This document shows, one piece after another, positions 55,917-64,000 of a stretch of DNA of 64,000 nucleotides; position 1 is the stretch's first letter; each line of letters starts with the position of its first letter. The notes beneath the pieces are model-generated. The model worked only from the letters and a program-made list of their open reading frames with translations. It had not been told where the DNA came from and made no database searches. The stretch is from Actinomadura montaniterrae (GTDB taxonomy: Bacteria > Actinomycetota > Actinomycetes > Streptosporangiales > Streptosporangiaceae): the NCBI RefSeq assembly GCF_008923365.1, contig NZ_WBMR01000005.1:52844-116843 (forward strand), given 5' to 3'. Position numbers and translations under genes: made by a program.

Positions 55917-57199
55917 GCACCGCCCAGGGGTGGCTGTCCGCCCTGGCGGTGGGCCTGGTCCTGATGGCGGGCCTGCTGGCCGGCGCGGAGACCGCGCTCG
56001 CCCGCGTCTCCCGGGTCACCGTCGAGGAGCTCGTCCGGGAGAACCGGCGCGGCGCCGGCAAGCTCGCCGAGGTCGTCGCCGACCCGGCCAGGTACGTCAA
56101 CATGGTCCTGCTGCTGCGGATCGGCTGCGAGCTCGTCGCGACCGTGATCGTCGCGGACCTGTGCATCTCCTGGCTGGACGAGACGTGGCGCGCCTACGTC
56201 GTCGCCGCCGCGATCATGATCGTGGTCAGCTACGTCGTGATCGGGGTCGGGCCCCGCACGCTCGGCATCCAGCACGCCGGCCGGATCGCGCTGGCCGGCG
56301 CCGCCGTGATCCACCCGGTCACCCGGGTGCTCGGGCCGCTGCCCCGGCTGCTGATCGCCCTCGGCAACGCCCTCACTCCCGGCCGCGGCTTCCGCGAGGG
56401 CCCGTTCGCGTCCGAGGCGGAGCTGCGCGACCTCGTCGACCTCGCCGAGCAGCGCAGCCTCATCGAGCCCGACGAGCGGCAGATGATCCACTCGGTGTTC
56501 GAGCTGGGCGACACCCTCGTCCGCGAGGTGATGGTGCCCCGCACCGACATCGTGTTCATCGAGCGCGGCAAGACCCTGCGGCAGGCGATGTCCCTCGCCC
56601 TGCGCAGCGGCTTCTCCCGCATCCCCGTCGTCGGCGAGAACGAGGACGACGTCGTCGGCATCGCCTACCTGAAGGACGTCGTCCGCCGCAGCCAGGAGAA
56701 CCCGGCCGGCGAGGCCGTCGAGACCGTCGGCTCGGTCATGCGGGACGCGACGTACGTCCCCGACAGCAAGCCGATCGACGAGCTGCTGCGCGAGATGCAG
56801 GCCCGCCAGATCCACCTCGCCGTGGTGATCGACGAGTACGGCGGCACCGCCGGCCTCGTCACCATCGAGGACATCCTGGAGGAGATCGTCGGCGAGATCA
56901 CCGACGAGTACGACCGGGAGATCCCGCCGGTGTCCTGGCTCGACGACGGCGCCGCCCGCGTCACCGCCCGGCTCCCCGTGGAGGATCTCGCCGAGCTGTT
57001 CGACGTCGAGCTGGACGCCGAGGAGGTCGAGACGGTCGGCGGCCTGCTCGCGCACGCCCTCGGCCGCGTCCCGATCGAGGGCTCCACCGCCGAGGTCGGC
57101 CCCGCCGACGGCGAGCCCCCCGTCCTGTCCCTGAAGGCCGAGACGATCGCCGGCCGCCGCAACCGCGTCGGCACCGTCCTCGTCCGCCGGCTGGGCTGA
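55913..57199 (+). CDS. CorC/HlyC-type CNNM-CBS membrane protein
   Basis: A 428-residue protein. The N-terminal CNNM domain has three to four membrane helices (about residues 5-140), followed by two CBS domains (about 195-330; [21 protein letters not shown] and [18 protein letters not shown]) and the C-terminal CorC_HlyC domain (about 345-425). Family members handle magnesium or cobalt efflux; the hemolysin label is historical. The ATG at 55913 overlaps ybeY by 4 bases. A hairpin repeat follows the stop. Confidence 0.92.
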   Translation: MSTAQGWLSALAVGLVLMAGLLAGAETALARVSRVTVEELVRENRRGAGKLAEVVADPARYVNMVLLLRIGCELVATVIVADLCISWLDETWRAYVVAAAIMIVVSYVVIGVGPRTLGIQHAGRIALAGAAVIHPVTRVLGPLPRLLIALGNALTPGRGFREGPFASEAELRDLVDLAEQRSLIEPDERQMIHSVFELGDTLVREVMVPRTDIVFIERGKTLRQAMSLALRSGFSRIPVVGENEDDVVGIAYLKDVVRRSQENPAGEAVETVGSVMRDATYVPDSKPIDELLREMQARQIHLAVVIDEYGGTAGLVTIEDILEEIVGEITDEYDREIPPVSWLDDGAARVTARLPVEDLAELFDVELDAEEVETVGGLLAHALGRVPIEGSTAEVGPADGEPPVLSLKAETIAGRRNRVGTVLVRRLG

Positions 57200-57200
57200 T

Positions 57201-57225
57201 CCAGGGGGCGCCCCCCGGAACCCCC
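57201..57225. terminator. Hairpin of the GGGGGTTCC...CCCCTGG repeat type, copy 2
   Basis: CCAGGGGGCGCCCCCCGG (57201-57218) folds on itself right after the corC stop, and the following AACCCCC completes the same repeat seen at 48206-48233 in reverse orientation. A terminator function is likely. Confidence 0.7.
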
Positions 57226-57362
57226 GCTGCGCTCGCTTCTGGGGTGTCTGACCTCTGAATCTCGTTTCGGGTGACCGGGTCAGTGTGCTTTTTCCTGGAT
57301 TCGGCAGGGGTGCAGGCTGTTGGGTGGTCGGGTGACGGCTTCGGCGGGAGGGGTGCGGTCCG

Positions 57363-60300
57363 GTGGCGGATGAGGACGTTGCGCTGGTCTGGCGGCCCGG
57401 TGAGGTGATCCTGGGGCTGTACGAGGTCCGCGACGTGATCACCAGCGGCGGGATGGGGGTGGTCTACCGGGTCCTGCACCGCGGGTGGAACGTCGAGCTG
57501 GCGGTGAAGGTGCCCCGCCCCGATCTCGTGGCGGCGGGACGGGGGCTGCGGGAGTTCGAAGCCGAGGCGGCGACGTGGGTGGGGCTGGGCGCGCATCCGA
57601 ACACGGTGAAATGCGTCTACGTGCGGACCCTCGGAGGCGTTCCGCGGGTGTTCGCCGAGTGGCTGGACGGGGGCAGCCTCGCCGACGCGGTGCGGGACGG
57701 GCGCCTGTACGCCGGCGGCGGGCGGGCGGCCCTGCGCCGCGTCCTGGACGTCGCGGCCCAGACCGCGCGGGGGCTCGAGCACGCGCACCGGGCCGGGCAC
57801 GTCCATCAGGACGTCAAGCCAGCGAACGTGCTGCTGGACGGGGACGGGACGGCCAAGGTGACCGACTTCGGGCTGGCCGGGGCGCGTGCCGCCGCGGGGG
57901 AGGACGTCACCGTTCCGCCCGGCGCGAGCCTGCTGGCCGGGTACGGGGGGATGACCCCGGCGTACTGCTCGCCGGAGCAGGCCGAGGCGGCCGAGCGGAT
58001 GCGGGAGTCCGGCGGGCCCCGGCCGAGGCTGACGCGGGCGACCGACACGTGGTCGTGGGCGCTGACCGTGCTGGAGATGTTCGTCGGGCATCCCCCGTGC
58101 CCGGCCGGGCAGGTCGGCGCCGAGGTGTTCGCCGCGTTCGCCGAGGCCGGCGCCGAGGCTGCGGCGTTCGCCGGGGAGACCGACGAACGGCTCGCCGCCA
58201 TCCCCGCGATGCCCGGCGGCCTGGTCGCCCTGCTGCGGGACTGCCTGGCTCCGGCGCCGGAGGATCGGCCCAGGGACATGGGCCGGATCGCCGACGCCGT
58301 CGCGAAGGTCTACGCCGAGGCCGTCGGCGAGCCGTACCCCCGGCCGGAGCCGCTGACGGCCGTACGGCTGGCCGACGAGCTGTCGAACCAGGCCCTGTCG
58401 ATGCTGGACCTGGGACGCGGCGACGAGGCCGAGGCGCTGTGGCGGCGCGCCGCCGAGGCCGATCCGCGCAACCCGCACGTGGCCTACAACCGCGGCCTGC
58501 ACCTCTGGCGCACCGGCGAGCGGACCGACGCGGAGGTGGTCGCCGATCTGGAGGAGGTCCGCGCGGCGCATCCCGGGGAATGGGAGCCGGCTTACCTGCT
58601 GGGCCTGCTGCACCTGGAGCGCGGTGATCCGGAGGCCGCCGAGGAGGCGCTGCTGGCCGCCGGACGGGCCGCCCCGGACGTCCCGGAGGTCACCGCCGCG
58701 CTGGAGCGGGCGGGCGCCGTGCCCCGGCCCGGCGCGCCCCGGGTCCTGAAGCGGCACGACGGGCCGGTGAACGCCGTGGCGTTCAGCGGGGACGGCCGGT
58801 TCGGCCTATCGGCGGGCGAGGACGAGAAGGTACACGTGTGGGATCTCGCCGGGCGCCGGTTCCTGATGCCGGGCAGGGGCGGGCCGCGCCGCGTCCGGAC
58901 CCTGAGGACGCCGGGAGCCGAGTACGGCGTGCGGGCGATCTCGGTCGACGCGCAGGGCGGCCGCGCGGTGTTCGGCGGGCACGATGGCCCCGCGCAGATC
59001 TGGGACCTGCGCGCCGGACGGCTCTCCCACGAGCTGACCGCCGGTCCGGGAATGGACGTCAGCGGTCCCGGGGGCCTCATCGGGGCGCTCATCGGTGGCT
59101 CCCTGCCGTACGTGCCCACCGTGGACGTGGCGATGAGCGCGGACGCTCGCCTTGTGGCGACCGTGCACGGCGATGGGGCCGTCCGGGTATGGGATGCGTC
59201 CACCGGCCGGTGCCTGCGGCGGCTGGCGGAAGGGCACGGCACGTCCTACGCCCACTTCGCCTCGGTGGACGTCGACCGGGACGGCGAGGTCGCCTTCGGC
59301 CGCGACGCGGAGACCGGTGTCGCGCACACGTGGGACACCCGGACGGGCGGGGTGCTGCGCACGTTCGGCGAACCGTCCTTCATGGCCGCGATGAGCGCCG
59401 ACGGCGGGACCGTCGTCACCCAGGAGGGGACGGACCACCGGGCGCGGGTGCGGATCTGGGATCGGGAGTCGGGCCGGGAGGTCCGCACCGTGAACCGTCC
59501 GGGCGGCCTCGGGGACGAGTTCGCCGTGAGCGGCGACGGGCGGTTCGCGATCTGCTGCGACCAGAACGCCATGGAGCTGTGGGAGCTCGGCACCGGGCGG
59601 CGCCTGCGCTCCTGGCCGACACCGGAGCGGGCGATGGTGGCGGCGCTGAGTCCCGACGGACGCCGCGCCCTCATCGGCGACGACGAGGGCGAGGTCGCCC
59701 TGTGGGACATGCCGGTGCCGGGCCCGGCGGCGCCCTGGAGCTACCCGCTCCCGCGCGAGGCCGCCGACCGGCTCCGCGAGGACGGGGTGGTGGACCGGGC
59801 GCTCGACCGGACGGCGGAGCTGATGGCCGAGGGCCGGTTCGCCGCGGCAGCCGACGAGATCCGCCGGGCCCGGGCTGTTCCCGGCTATCGGCGGCACCGC
59901 GTGCTGCTCGATCGCTGGCAGGATGTGGCGCGGGACGGGCGGCGCGCCGCGCTGTCGGACGCGTGGGTCCGCGACGTCCCGGCGATCGTGGGCGAACCCC
60001 GCGTCCCACCTGCGACGAGTCACGGCGGCCACCTTGTGCTGACCGGAGGCGAGGACGGGACGGTGCAGGTCTGGGACCTGGCGCGGGGCGAGCGGCGCCA
60101 CGCGCTGGCGGGACACGAGGGTCCGGTCCACAGCCTCGCCCTCGTGGGTGATGGGCCGCTGGCGCTGTCGGGCGGCCGGGACGGCACCGTCCGCGTCTGG
60201 GACGTGGAGTCGGGTGCCGTCCTGCACGTGCTCGACGGCCATGGCGGCGAGGTCACCGTGGCGGTGAGCGCCGACGGCCGGGTCGCCGCTTCAGGCGGGG

Positions 60301-61004
60301 AGGACGGCGCCGTCCGCGTGTGGAACCCGGAGACGGGCGAAATCGTCTGCCGGCTCGCCGAACGGCACAGCACCGTGATCAGCCGGCTCCTCCTGAGCGG
60401 AGACGGAAGCCGCGTCGTGTCGACCGCGTCGGGCGACCACTGGGCCCCGCACATCTGGGACGCCCGGACGGGAAACCGCCTGCACGTCCTGCCGCCGGAT
60501 CTCGGCGGCGGATGGGGCGCCGACGCGCTGGCGCTGAGCGGCCACGGTGACGTGCTGCTGTCGGGCCATCAGGACGGGACCGTGCAATTGTGGGACGTCC
60601 GGACCGGCAAGGCGCTCCACACGATGACCGGCCACGGCGGATCCGTGCGGAAGGTCGCGGTCTGCGCCGACGGCACGCGGGGCTTGTCGCTGGGCGCCGA
60701 CGCGACGGCGTGGATCTGGGACCTGCGCTCGGGCGAGGGCCTGCCCGTCCCCGGCGCCGGAGGCGTGGACGCCTGGTTCGCCGCGATCGCCGCCGACGGT
60801 CGCTTCGCCGTCACCGACGGCCGGGACGACCAGGTGAGGGTGTGGGACCTCCGTACCGGCGAGTGCCTGCGCGTGCTGGGCCGCCACGACGCCTCCGTGG
60901 AGGGCCTCGGCCTCAGCGGGAACGGCCGCGTCGTGACCTCGCTGGACCACAACGGCGTCGTCCGCGTGTGGGAACTGGACTGGGAGTTCGACTTCTCCCG
61001 CTAG
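57363..61004 (+). CDS. Ser/Thr protein kinase with TPR-like region and 15 WD40 repeats
   Basis: A 1213-residue cytoplasmic protein. The kinase domain (about residues 15-320) has a glycine loop SGGMGVVY (28-35), the ATP-binding Lys49 in AVKV, HQDVKPANVLL with catalytic Asp150, DFG at 168-170 and TPAYCSPEQ. Arg of the usual HRD is Gln here, so it is a non-RD kinase. A TPR-like helical part (about 330-455) follows, then WD40 repeats in two blocks: seven between about 465 and 790 and eight between about 875 and 1210, each ending in WD/WN/WE variants, separated by a helical segment. No membrane helix. It occupies the place after corC where era is common. Start GTG at 57363. Targets unknown; the propellers probably bind partners. 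Confidence 0.93.
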   Translation: MADEDVALVWRPGEVILGLYEVRDVITSGGMGVVYRVLHRGWNVELAVKVPRPDLVAAGRGLREFEAEAATWVGLGAHPNTVKCVYVRTLGGVPRVFAEWLDGGSLADAVRDGRLYAGGGRAALRRVLDVAAQTARGLEHAHRAGHVHQDVKPANVLLDGDGTAKVTDFGLAGARAAAGEDVTVPPGASLLAGYGGMTPAYCSPEQAEAAERMRESGGPRPRLTRATDTWSWALTVLEMFVGHPPCPAGQVGAEVFAAFAEAGAEAAAFAGETDERLAAIPAMPGGLVALLRDCLAPAPEDRPRDMGRIADAVAKVYAEAVGEPYPRPEPLTAVRLADELSNQALSMLDLGRGDEAEALWRRAAEADPRNPHVAYNRGLHLWRTGERTDAEVVADLEEVRAAHPGEWEPAYLLGLLHLERGDPEAAEEALLAAGRAAPDVPEVTAALERAGAVPRPGAPRVLKRHDGPVNAVAFSGDGRFGLSAGEDEKVHVWDLAGRRFLMPGRGGPRRVRTLRTPGAEYGVRAISVDAQGGRAVFGGHDGPAQIWDLRAGRLSHELTAGPGMDVSGPGGLIGALIGGSLPYVPTVDVAMSADARLVATVHGDGAVRVWDASTGRCLRRLAEGHGTSYAHFASVDVDRDGEVAFGRDAETGVAHTWDTRTGGVLRTFGEPSFMAAMSADGGTVVTQEGTDHRARVRIWDRESGREVRTVNRPGGLGDEFAVSGDGRFAICCDQNAMELWELGTGRRLRSWPTPERAMVAALSPDGRRALIGDDEGEVALWDMPVPGPAAPWSYPLPREAADRLREDGVVDRALDRTAELMAEGRFAAAADEIRRARAVPGYRRHRVLLDRWQDVARDGRRAALSDAWVRDVPAIVGEPRVPPATSHGGHLVLTGGEDGTVQVWDLARGERRHALAGHEGPVHSLALVGDGPLALSGGRDGTVRVWDVESGAVLHVLDGHGGEVTVAVSADGRVAASGGEDGAVRVWNPETGEIVCRLAERHSTVISRLLLSGDGSRVVSTASGDHWAPHIWDARTGNRLHVLPPDLGGGWGADALALSGHGDVLLSGHQDGTVQLWDVRTGKALHTMTGHGGSVRKVAVCADGTRGLSLGADATAWIWDLRSGEGLPVPGAGGVDAWFAAIAADGRFAVTDGRDDQVRVWDLRTGECLRVLGRHDASVEGLGLSGNGRVVTSLDHNGVVRVWELDWEFDFSR

Positions 61005-61039
61005 CGGCCGTCAGACCGCACCCGCCGGGCCGGGCGCGT

Positions 61040-61372
61040 TCAGACGGTGGTGCGCAGGTCGCCGTTGGGGGCGGCCACGAGGACGGGGGCCTTCGGGCCG
61101 AGGTCGCGGACGGCGGCGACGTCGGCCGGGTCGGCGGTGCCGGCGGCGGTGACGACGGCGGCGGCCTCGAGGTCCTCGGCGCCGCTGGACACGGCCATCG
61201 CGACGGCGACCTTGAGGGCCGACAGCTTCAGCGACGGCAGGTCCACGCTCGTGGCGGAGTAGGTGCGGCCCGTCTCGTCCCGGACGGCGGCGCCCTCGGC
61301 GGAGCCCGCGCGCGCCCGGGCGGACCGGGCCAGGGTGATGATCTTCGCGTCCTCGGCGTTCAGCTCGCTCAC
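61040..61372 (-). CDS. Cytidine deaminase-like protein lacking zinc motifs
   Basis: A 110-residue soluble protein. VSELNAEDAKIITLARSARA, EGAAVRDETGRTYSATSVDL and LSALKVAVAMAVSSGAE follow the cytidine deaminase fold family that sits near corC/era in actinobacteria, but the catalytic HAE and PCxxC motifs are absent, so deaminase activity is unlikely. The GTG at 61372 starts the conserved end. It lies on the strand opposite to corC, which is unusual, and converges on the kinase gene 35 bases away. Confidence 0.7.
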   Translation of the reverse strand: MSELNAEDAKIITLARSARARAGSAEGAAVRDETGRTYSATSVDLPSLKLSALKVAVAMAVSSGAEDLEAAAVVTAAGTADPADVAAVRDLGPKAPVLVAAPNGDLRTTV

Positions 61373-61481
61373 GCCCCCAGCGTACGGGCTCGCCGGTGAC
61401 CGCAAGTCACCGGCAACCGGGCGGCAAGCGGGCCGGGCGAGCCTGGGCGGTGTCGGATTCACACCGTTCTGGGGGAGGGCC

Positions 61482-63614
61482 ATGTCCCGCCTGCTCTACC
61501 GCCTCGGCAAGGCAGCGGCCATGCGGCCGTGGCGGTCCGTCGCCGTCTGGGTGGTCCTCGTCGGCGCGATGGCCGGTCTCGCGGGCGTCGCCGGGGGCGC
61601 GCTGCACGACGACTACACGCAGTCCGGGAGCGGCTCGCAGAAGGCGAGGGACCTGCTGGAGGAGCGGTTCCCCGCGCTGTCGGGCGCGGACGCGCGGGTC
61701 GTCGTGCACGCGCGGACCGGCCGGGTCGATCCGGGGGCGCTGGCCGCCGCGGGGGCGCGGCTCCGCACGCTCCCGCACGTCAGCGCGGTCGATCCGGCGC
61801 TGCTGAGCCCGGACGGGCGGACCGCGCTGCTCACCGTCCGGTACTCGGTGCAGGTCACCGAGCTGGCGCCGAAGGAGACCGTGGACCGGCTGAAGTCGGC
61901 GACGCGGAACCTGGACGCCGCCGGGTACCAGATCGAGTTCGGCGGCCAGGTACCGGAGAACGTGACCGCGCCGGGCGGCGTCGCCGAGGGTGTCGGGATC
62001 GTGGCCGCGCTCGTGGTCCTGTTCCTGGCGTTCGGGTCGGTGGTGGCGGCGGGGCTGCCGCTCGCGGTCGCGCTCGCCGGGCTCGGGGCCGGCGTCTCCG
62101 GGGTGACGCTGCTCGCCGCGTTCACCGACGTGTCCACGACCGCGCCCACGCTGGCGGTCATGGTGGGCCTCGGCGTCGGGATCGACTACGCGCTGTTCAT
62201 CCTCACCCGGCACCGCGAGGGGCTGGCCGAGGGCCTGGACGTGCCCGAGGCGGCGGGACGCGCGATCGCGACCGCCGGCCAGTCGGTGATCTTCGCCGGG
62301 TTCACGGTGCTGCTGGCGCTGTGCGGGCTGGTGCTGTCGCGGAACCCGGTCTACATGACGATGGGGTTCGCGACCGGGCTCGTCGTGGCGTTCACGGTCG
62401 CGAGCGCCGTCACGCTGCTGCCCGCGGTGCTGGGCCTCGCCGGACGCCGGGTGCTGCGCCGCCGCGACCGGGCCCCCGGCGCGACGGTCCACGCGGACTC
62501 GCCGCGCGTGCGGCGCTGGGCCGAGCACGTCGGGCGCCGCCCGTGGGCGTGGCTGCTCGCCGGGCTCGTCCTGATGACCACGCTCGCGGCGCCCGCGCTC
62601 GGGATGCGCACCTGGCCGAGCGACGCCAGCAGCGAACCGGAGTCCAACACCGTCCGGCGCGCGTACGACCTGGTCGCCGACGGCTTCGGTCCCGGCGCCA
62701 ACGGCCCGCTGATCGTCGCCGTCGACCTGCGGAAGACCGGCGCGGACACGCTGCCCGCCCTGCGGGACCGGATCGCCCGCACCGACGGCGTGGTGAGCGT
62801 GACGCCGCCGCAGCTGTCCCCGGGCCGTGACGCGGCCGTCCTCGTCGCGACGCCGCGGTACGGGCCGCAGGACGAGCGCGCGCCCGCGGTCGTCGACCGG
62901 ATCCGGGCGCACGACCTGCCGCCCGGCGCGGAGATCACCGGGCTCACCGCCGCGTACGTGGACCTGTCGCGCTCGCTGTCGGACCGGCTCTGGCCGATGA
63001 TCGGCGCGGTCGTCGCCACCTCGTTCGTGATGCTGATGCTCGTCTTCCGGTCGCTGGTCGCGCCGCTGAAGGCCGCCGCGATGAACCTGCTGTCGATCGG
63101 CGCCGCCTACGGCGTGCTGACGGCGGTGTTCCAGTGGGGCTGGGGAGCGGGCCTGCTCGGGCTCCCGCACGGCGTGCCGGTGTCGTCGCTCATCCTGCTG
63201 CCGATGTTCGCGGTGCTGTTCGGGGTGTCGATGGACTACGAGGTGTTCCTGCTGTCGCGGGTCCGGGAGGAGTGGCTGCGGCACGGCGACGCGCGCGGCT
63301 CGGTGTCGTCCGGGCTGGCCGCCACGGGCCGGGTGATCAGCAGCGCCGCACTGATCATGGTCGCGGTCTTCCTCGGCTTCGCCGCCGACCCGGGCCTGGT
63401 CATCAAGCAGATGGGGGTGGGGCTCGCCGTCGCGGTCGCGCTGGACGCGACGGTCGTCCGGCTGGTGCTCGTGCCCGCCGCGATGGCGCTGCTCGGACGG
63501 GCGAACTGGTGGCTGCCGAAACCGCTCGCCCGCGTCCTGCCCGAGATCGGCCCGCACGGCTCCCCGGACGCGGCGGACGCCGGGCACGAGCGGGAGCCCG
63601 CCCCGGCGCGCTAG
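61482..63614 (+). CDS. MMPL family (RND-type) transporter
   Basis: A 710-residue inner-membrane protein with about 12 helices in two halves, each with a large outside loop after the first helix. VMVGLGVGIDYALFILTRHREG and FGVSMDYEVFLLSRVREEW are the family's proton-relay segments with the conserved Asp-Tyr pair in helices 4 and 10. Such proteins export lipids, siderophore parts or antibiotics; the cargo is unknown. The ATG at 61482 with GGGGGAGGG upstream matches the family start; the longer open frame begins in the divergent gene. It precedes the SARP regulator. Confidence 0.92.
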   Translation: MSRLLYRLGKAAAMRPWRSVAVWVVLVGAMAGLAGVAGGALHDDYTQSGSGSQKARDLLEERFPALSGADARVVVHARTGRVDPGALAAAGARLRTLPHVSAVDPALLSPDGRTALLTVRYSVQVTELAPKETVDRLKSATRNLDAAGYQIEFGGQVPENVTAPGGVAEGVGIVAALVVLFLAFGSVVAAGLPLAVALAGLGAGVSGVTLLAAFTDVSTTAPTLAVMVGLGVGIDYALFILTRHREGLAEGLDVPEAAGRAIATAGQSVIFAGFTVLLALCGLVLSRNPVYMTMGFATGLVVAFTVASAVTLLPAVLGLAGRRVLRRRDRAPGATVHADSPRVRRWAEHVGRRPWAWLLAGLVLMTTLAAPALGMRTWPSDASSEPESNTVRRAYDLVADGFGPGANGPLIVAVDLRKTGADTLPALRDRIARTDGVVSVTPPQLSPGRDAAVLVATPRYGPQDERAPAVVDRIRAHDLPPGAEITGLTAAYVDLSRSLSDRLWPMIGAVVATSFVMLMLVFRSLVAPLKAAAMNLLSIGAAYGVLTAVFQWGWGAGLLGLPHGVPVSSLILLPMFAVLFGVSMDYEVFLLSRVREEWLRHGDARGSVSSGLAATGRVISSAALIMVAVFLGFAADPGLVIKQMGVGLAVAVALDATVVRLVLVPAAMALLGRANWWLPKPLARVLPEIGPHGSPDAADAGHEREPAPAR

Positions 63615-63691
63615 CACCGCGGAGGCGGCGGTCCCACCGGAGCGGCAGGGGATCACGGCGGCGGTCACGGCCCGGTTAGGCTGATCGGGCC

Positions 63692-64000
63692 ATGACCACC
63701 GCCGTCCGCGTCCTCGGGGCGTTCGCCGTGCACGTCGCGGGCGCGCCCGCCGACCTGGGCGGCCCCCGCCGGCGCTCGGTGCTCGCGCGGCTCGCCGCCG
63801 CGCACGGCCGGATGGTCCCCGCGGACCGGCTCGTCGAGGACCTCTGGGCGGGCACCGCCCCGCCCCGCGCCGCCGCCGGCCTCCAGTCGTTCGTGTCGCA
63901 CCTGCGGCGCGTCCTCGAACCCGGCCGACCGCCCCGCACGCCCGCCCGGATCCTGGTCACCGAGCCGCCCGGATACGCCCTGCGGCTGCCGGACGGCGCC
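63692..64000 (+). CDS. AfsR/SARP-type regulator, N-terminal part (3' end outside window)
   Basis: The first 103 codons are seen. TTAVRVLGAFAVHVAGAPAD and GGPRRRSVLARLAAAHGRMV, then LVEDLWAGTAPPRAAAGLQS and VSHLRRVLEPG and LVTEPPGYALRLP form the OmpR-like winged-helix DNA-binding domain typical of SARP/BTAD regulators. Larger members add BTAD, NB-ARC and TPR domains; which type this is cannot be seen. TAGGCT at 63677 is 9 bases before the ATG and could be a -10. These proteins often control secondary metabolite clusters, which may begin just beyond the window. Confidence 0.85.
   Translation, partial: MTTAVRVLGAFAVHVAGAPADLGGPRRRSVLARLAAAHGRMVPADRLVEDLWAGTAPPRAAAGLQSFVSHLRRVLEPGRPPRTPARILVTEPPGYALRLPDGA

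Overview
The window is GC-rich, densely packed DNA from an actinomycete. The clues are frequent GTG starts, 4-base ATGA/GTGA gene overlaps, a HrcA/CIRCE heat-shock unit with a second DnaJ, DUF3097 beside hemW and hrcA, an MT0933-type small protein, a BTAD/SARP regulator and a WD40-bearing Ser/Thr kinase. Gene order (recX, glutamate ABC transporter, miaB, miaA, dapF, hflX; later comEA-comEC-holA-rpsT-lepA-hemW-hrcA-dnaJ-rsmE-HIT-phoH-ybeY-corC) is the conserved core order of Streptomyces and relatives. Composition and the small repeats would suit a Streptosporangiales/Actinomadura-like genome; that placement is inference. No tRNA, rRNA, transposase, integrase or CRISPR array was seen.

Layout. 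1-9134: the end of recX, RNase Y behind a long leader, a secreted serine protease with a leaderless-type promoter, an S9 peptidase on the minus strand, and a gluABCD uptake operon with an 18-bp hairpin between gluB and gluC. 9287-13675: tRNA modification genes miaB and miaA, a LigB-like protein, an MT0933-like small protein and dapF. 13944-21860: an orphan histidine kinase divergent from a peptide/nickel-type ABC operon whose two ATPases are fused and whose four genes all overlap by 4 bases. 21874-28348: a membrane-anchored unknown protein, a three-subunit glycolate oxidase (glcDEF-like) and malate synthase; together these would turn glycolate into glyoxylate and then malate. 28583-32732: hflX, a hutI gene broken by a one-base frameshift, and a DegV protein. 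32827-37591: comEA, a ComEC swollen by a repeat-rich insert, and holA, followed by an 18-bp tandem array.

38203-40561 is the least ordinary stretch: a LysR regulator overlaps an SRPBCC gene by 61 bases, a palindromic operator-like element separates it from a divergent HAD-like gene, and that gene overlaps kptA tail to tail. 40641-57199 is mostly conserved housekeeping: rpsT, lepA, hemW, DUF3097, CIRCE-hrcA-dnaJ, rsmE, an ECF sigma factor with a probable membrane-bound partner, HIT, phoH, ybeY and corC, with several unknown secreted or soluble proteins between. At 57363, where era is often found in actinobacteria, there is a 1213-residue kinase with 15 WD40 repeats. A cytidine-deaminase-like protein without zinc motifs, an MMPL transporter and the start of a SARP-type regulator follow.

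The observations I rate highest are the ComEC repeat insert, the non-RD WD40 kinase at the corC junction, the LysR/SRPBCC/HAD/kptA block, the candidate new anti-sigma partner, the 18-bp array and the hutI frameshift. None is proof of a new system; each has a specific check listed.
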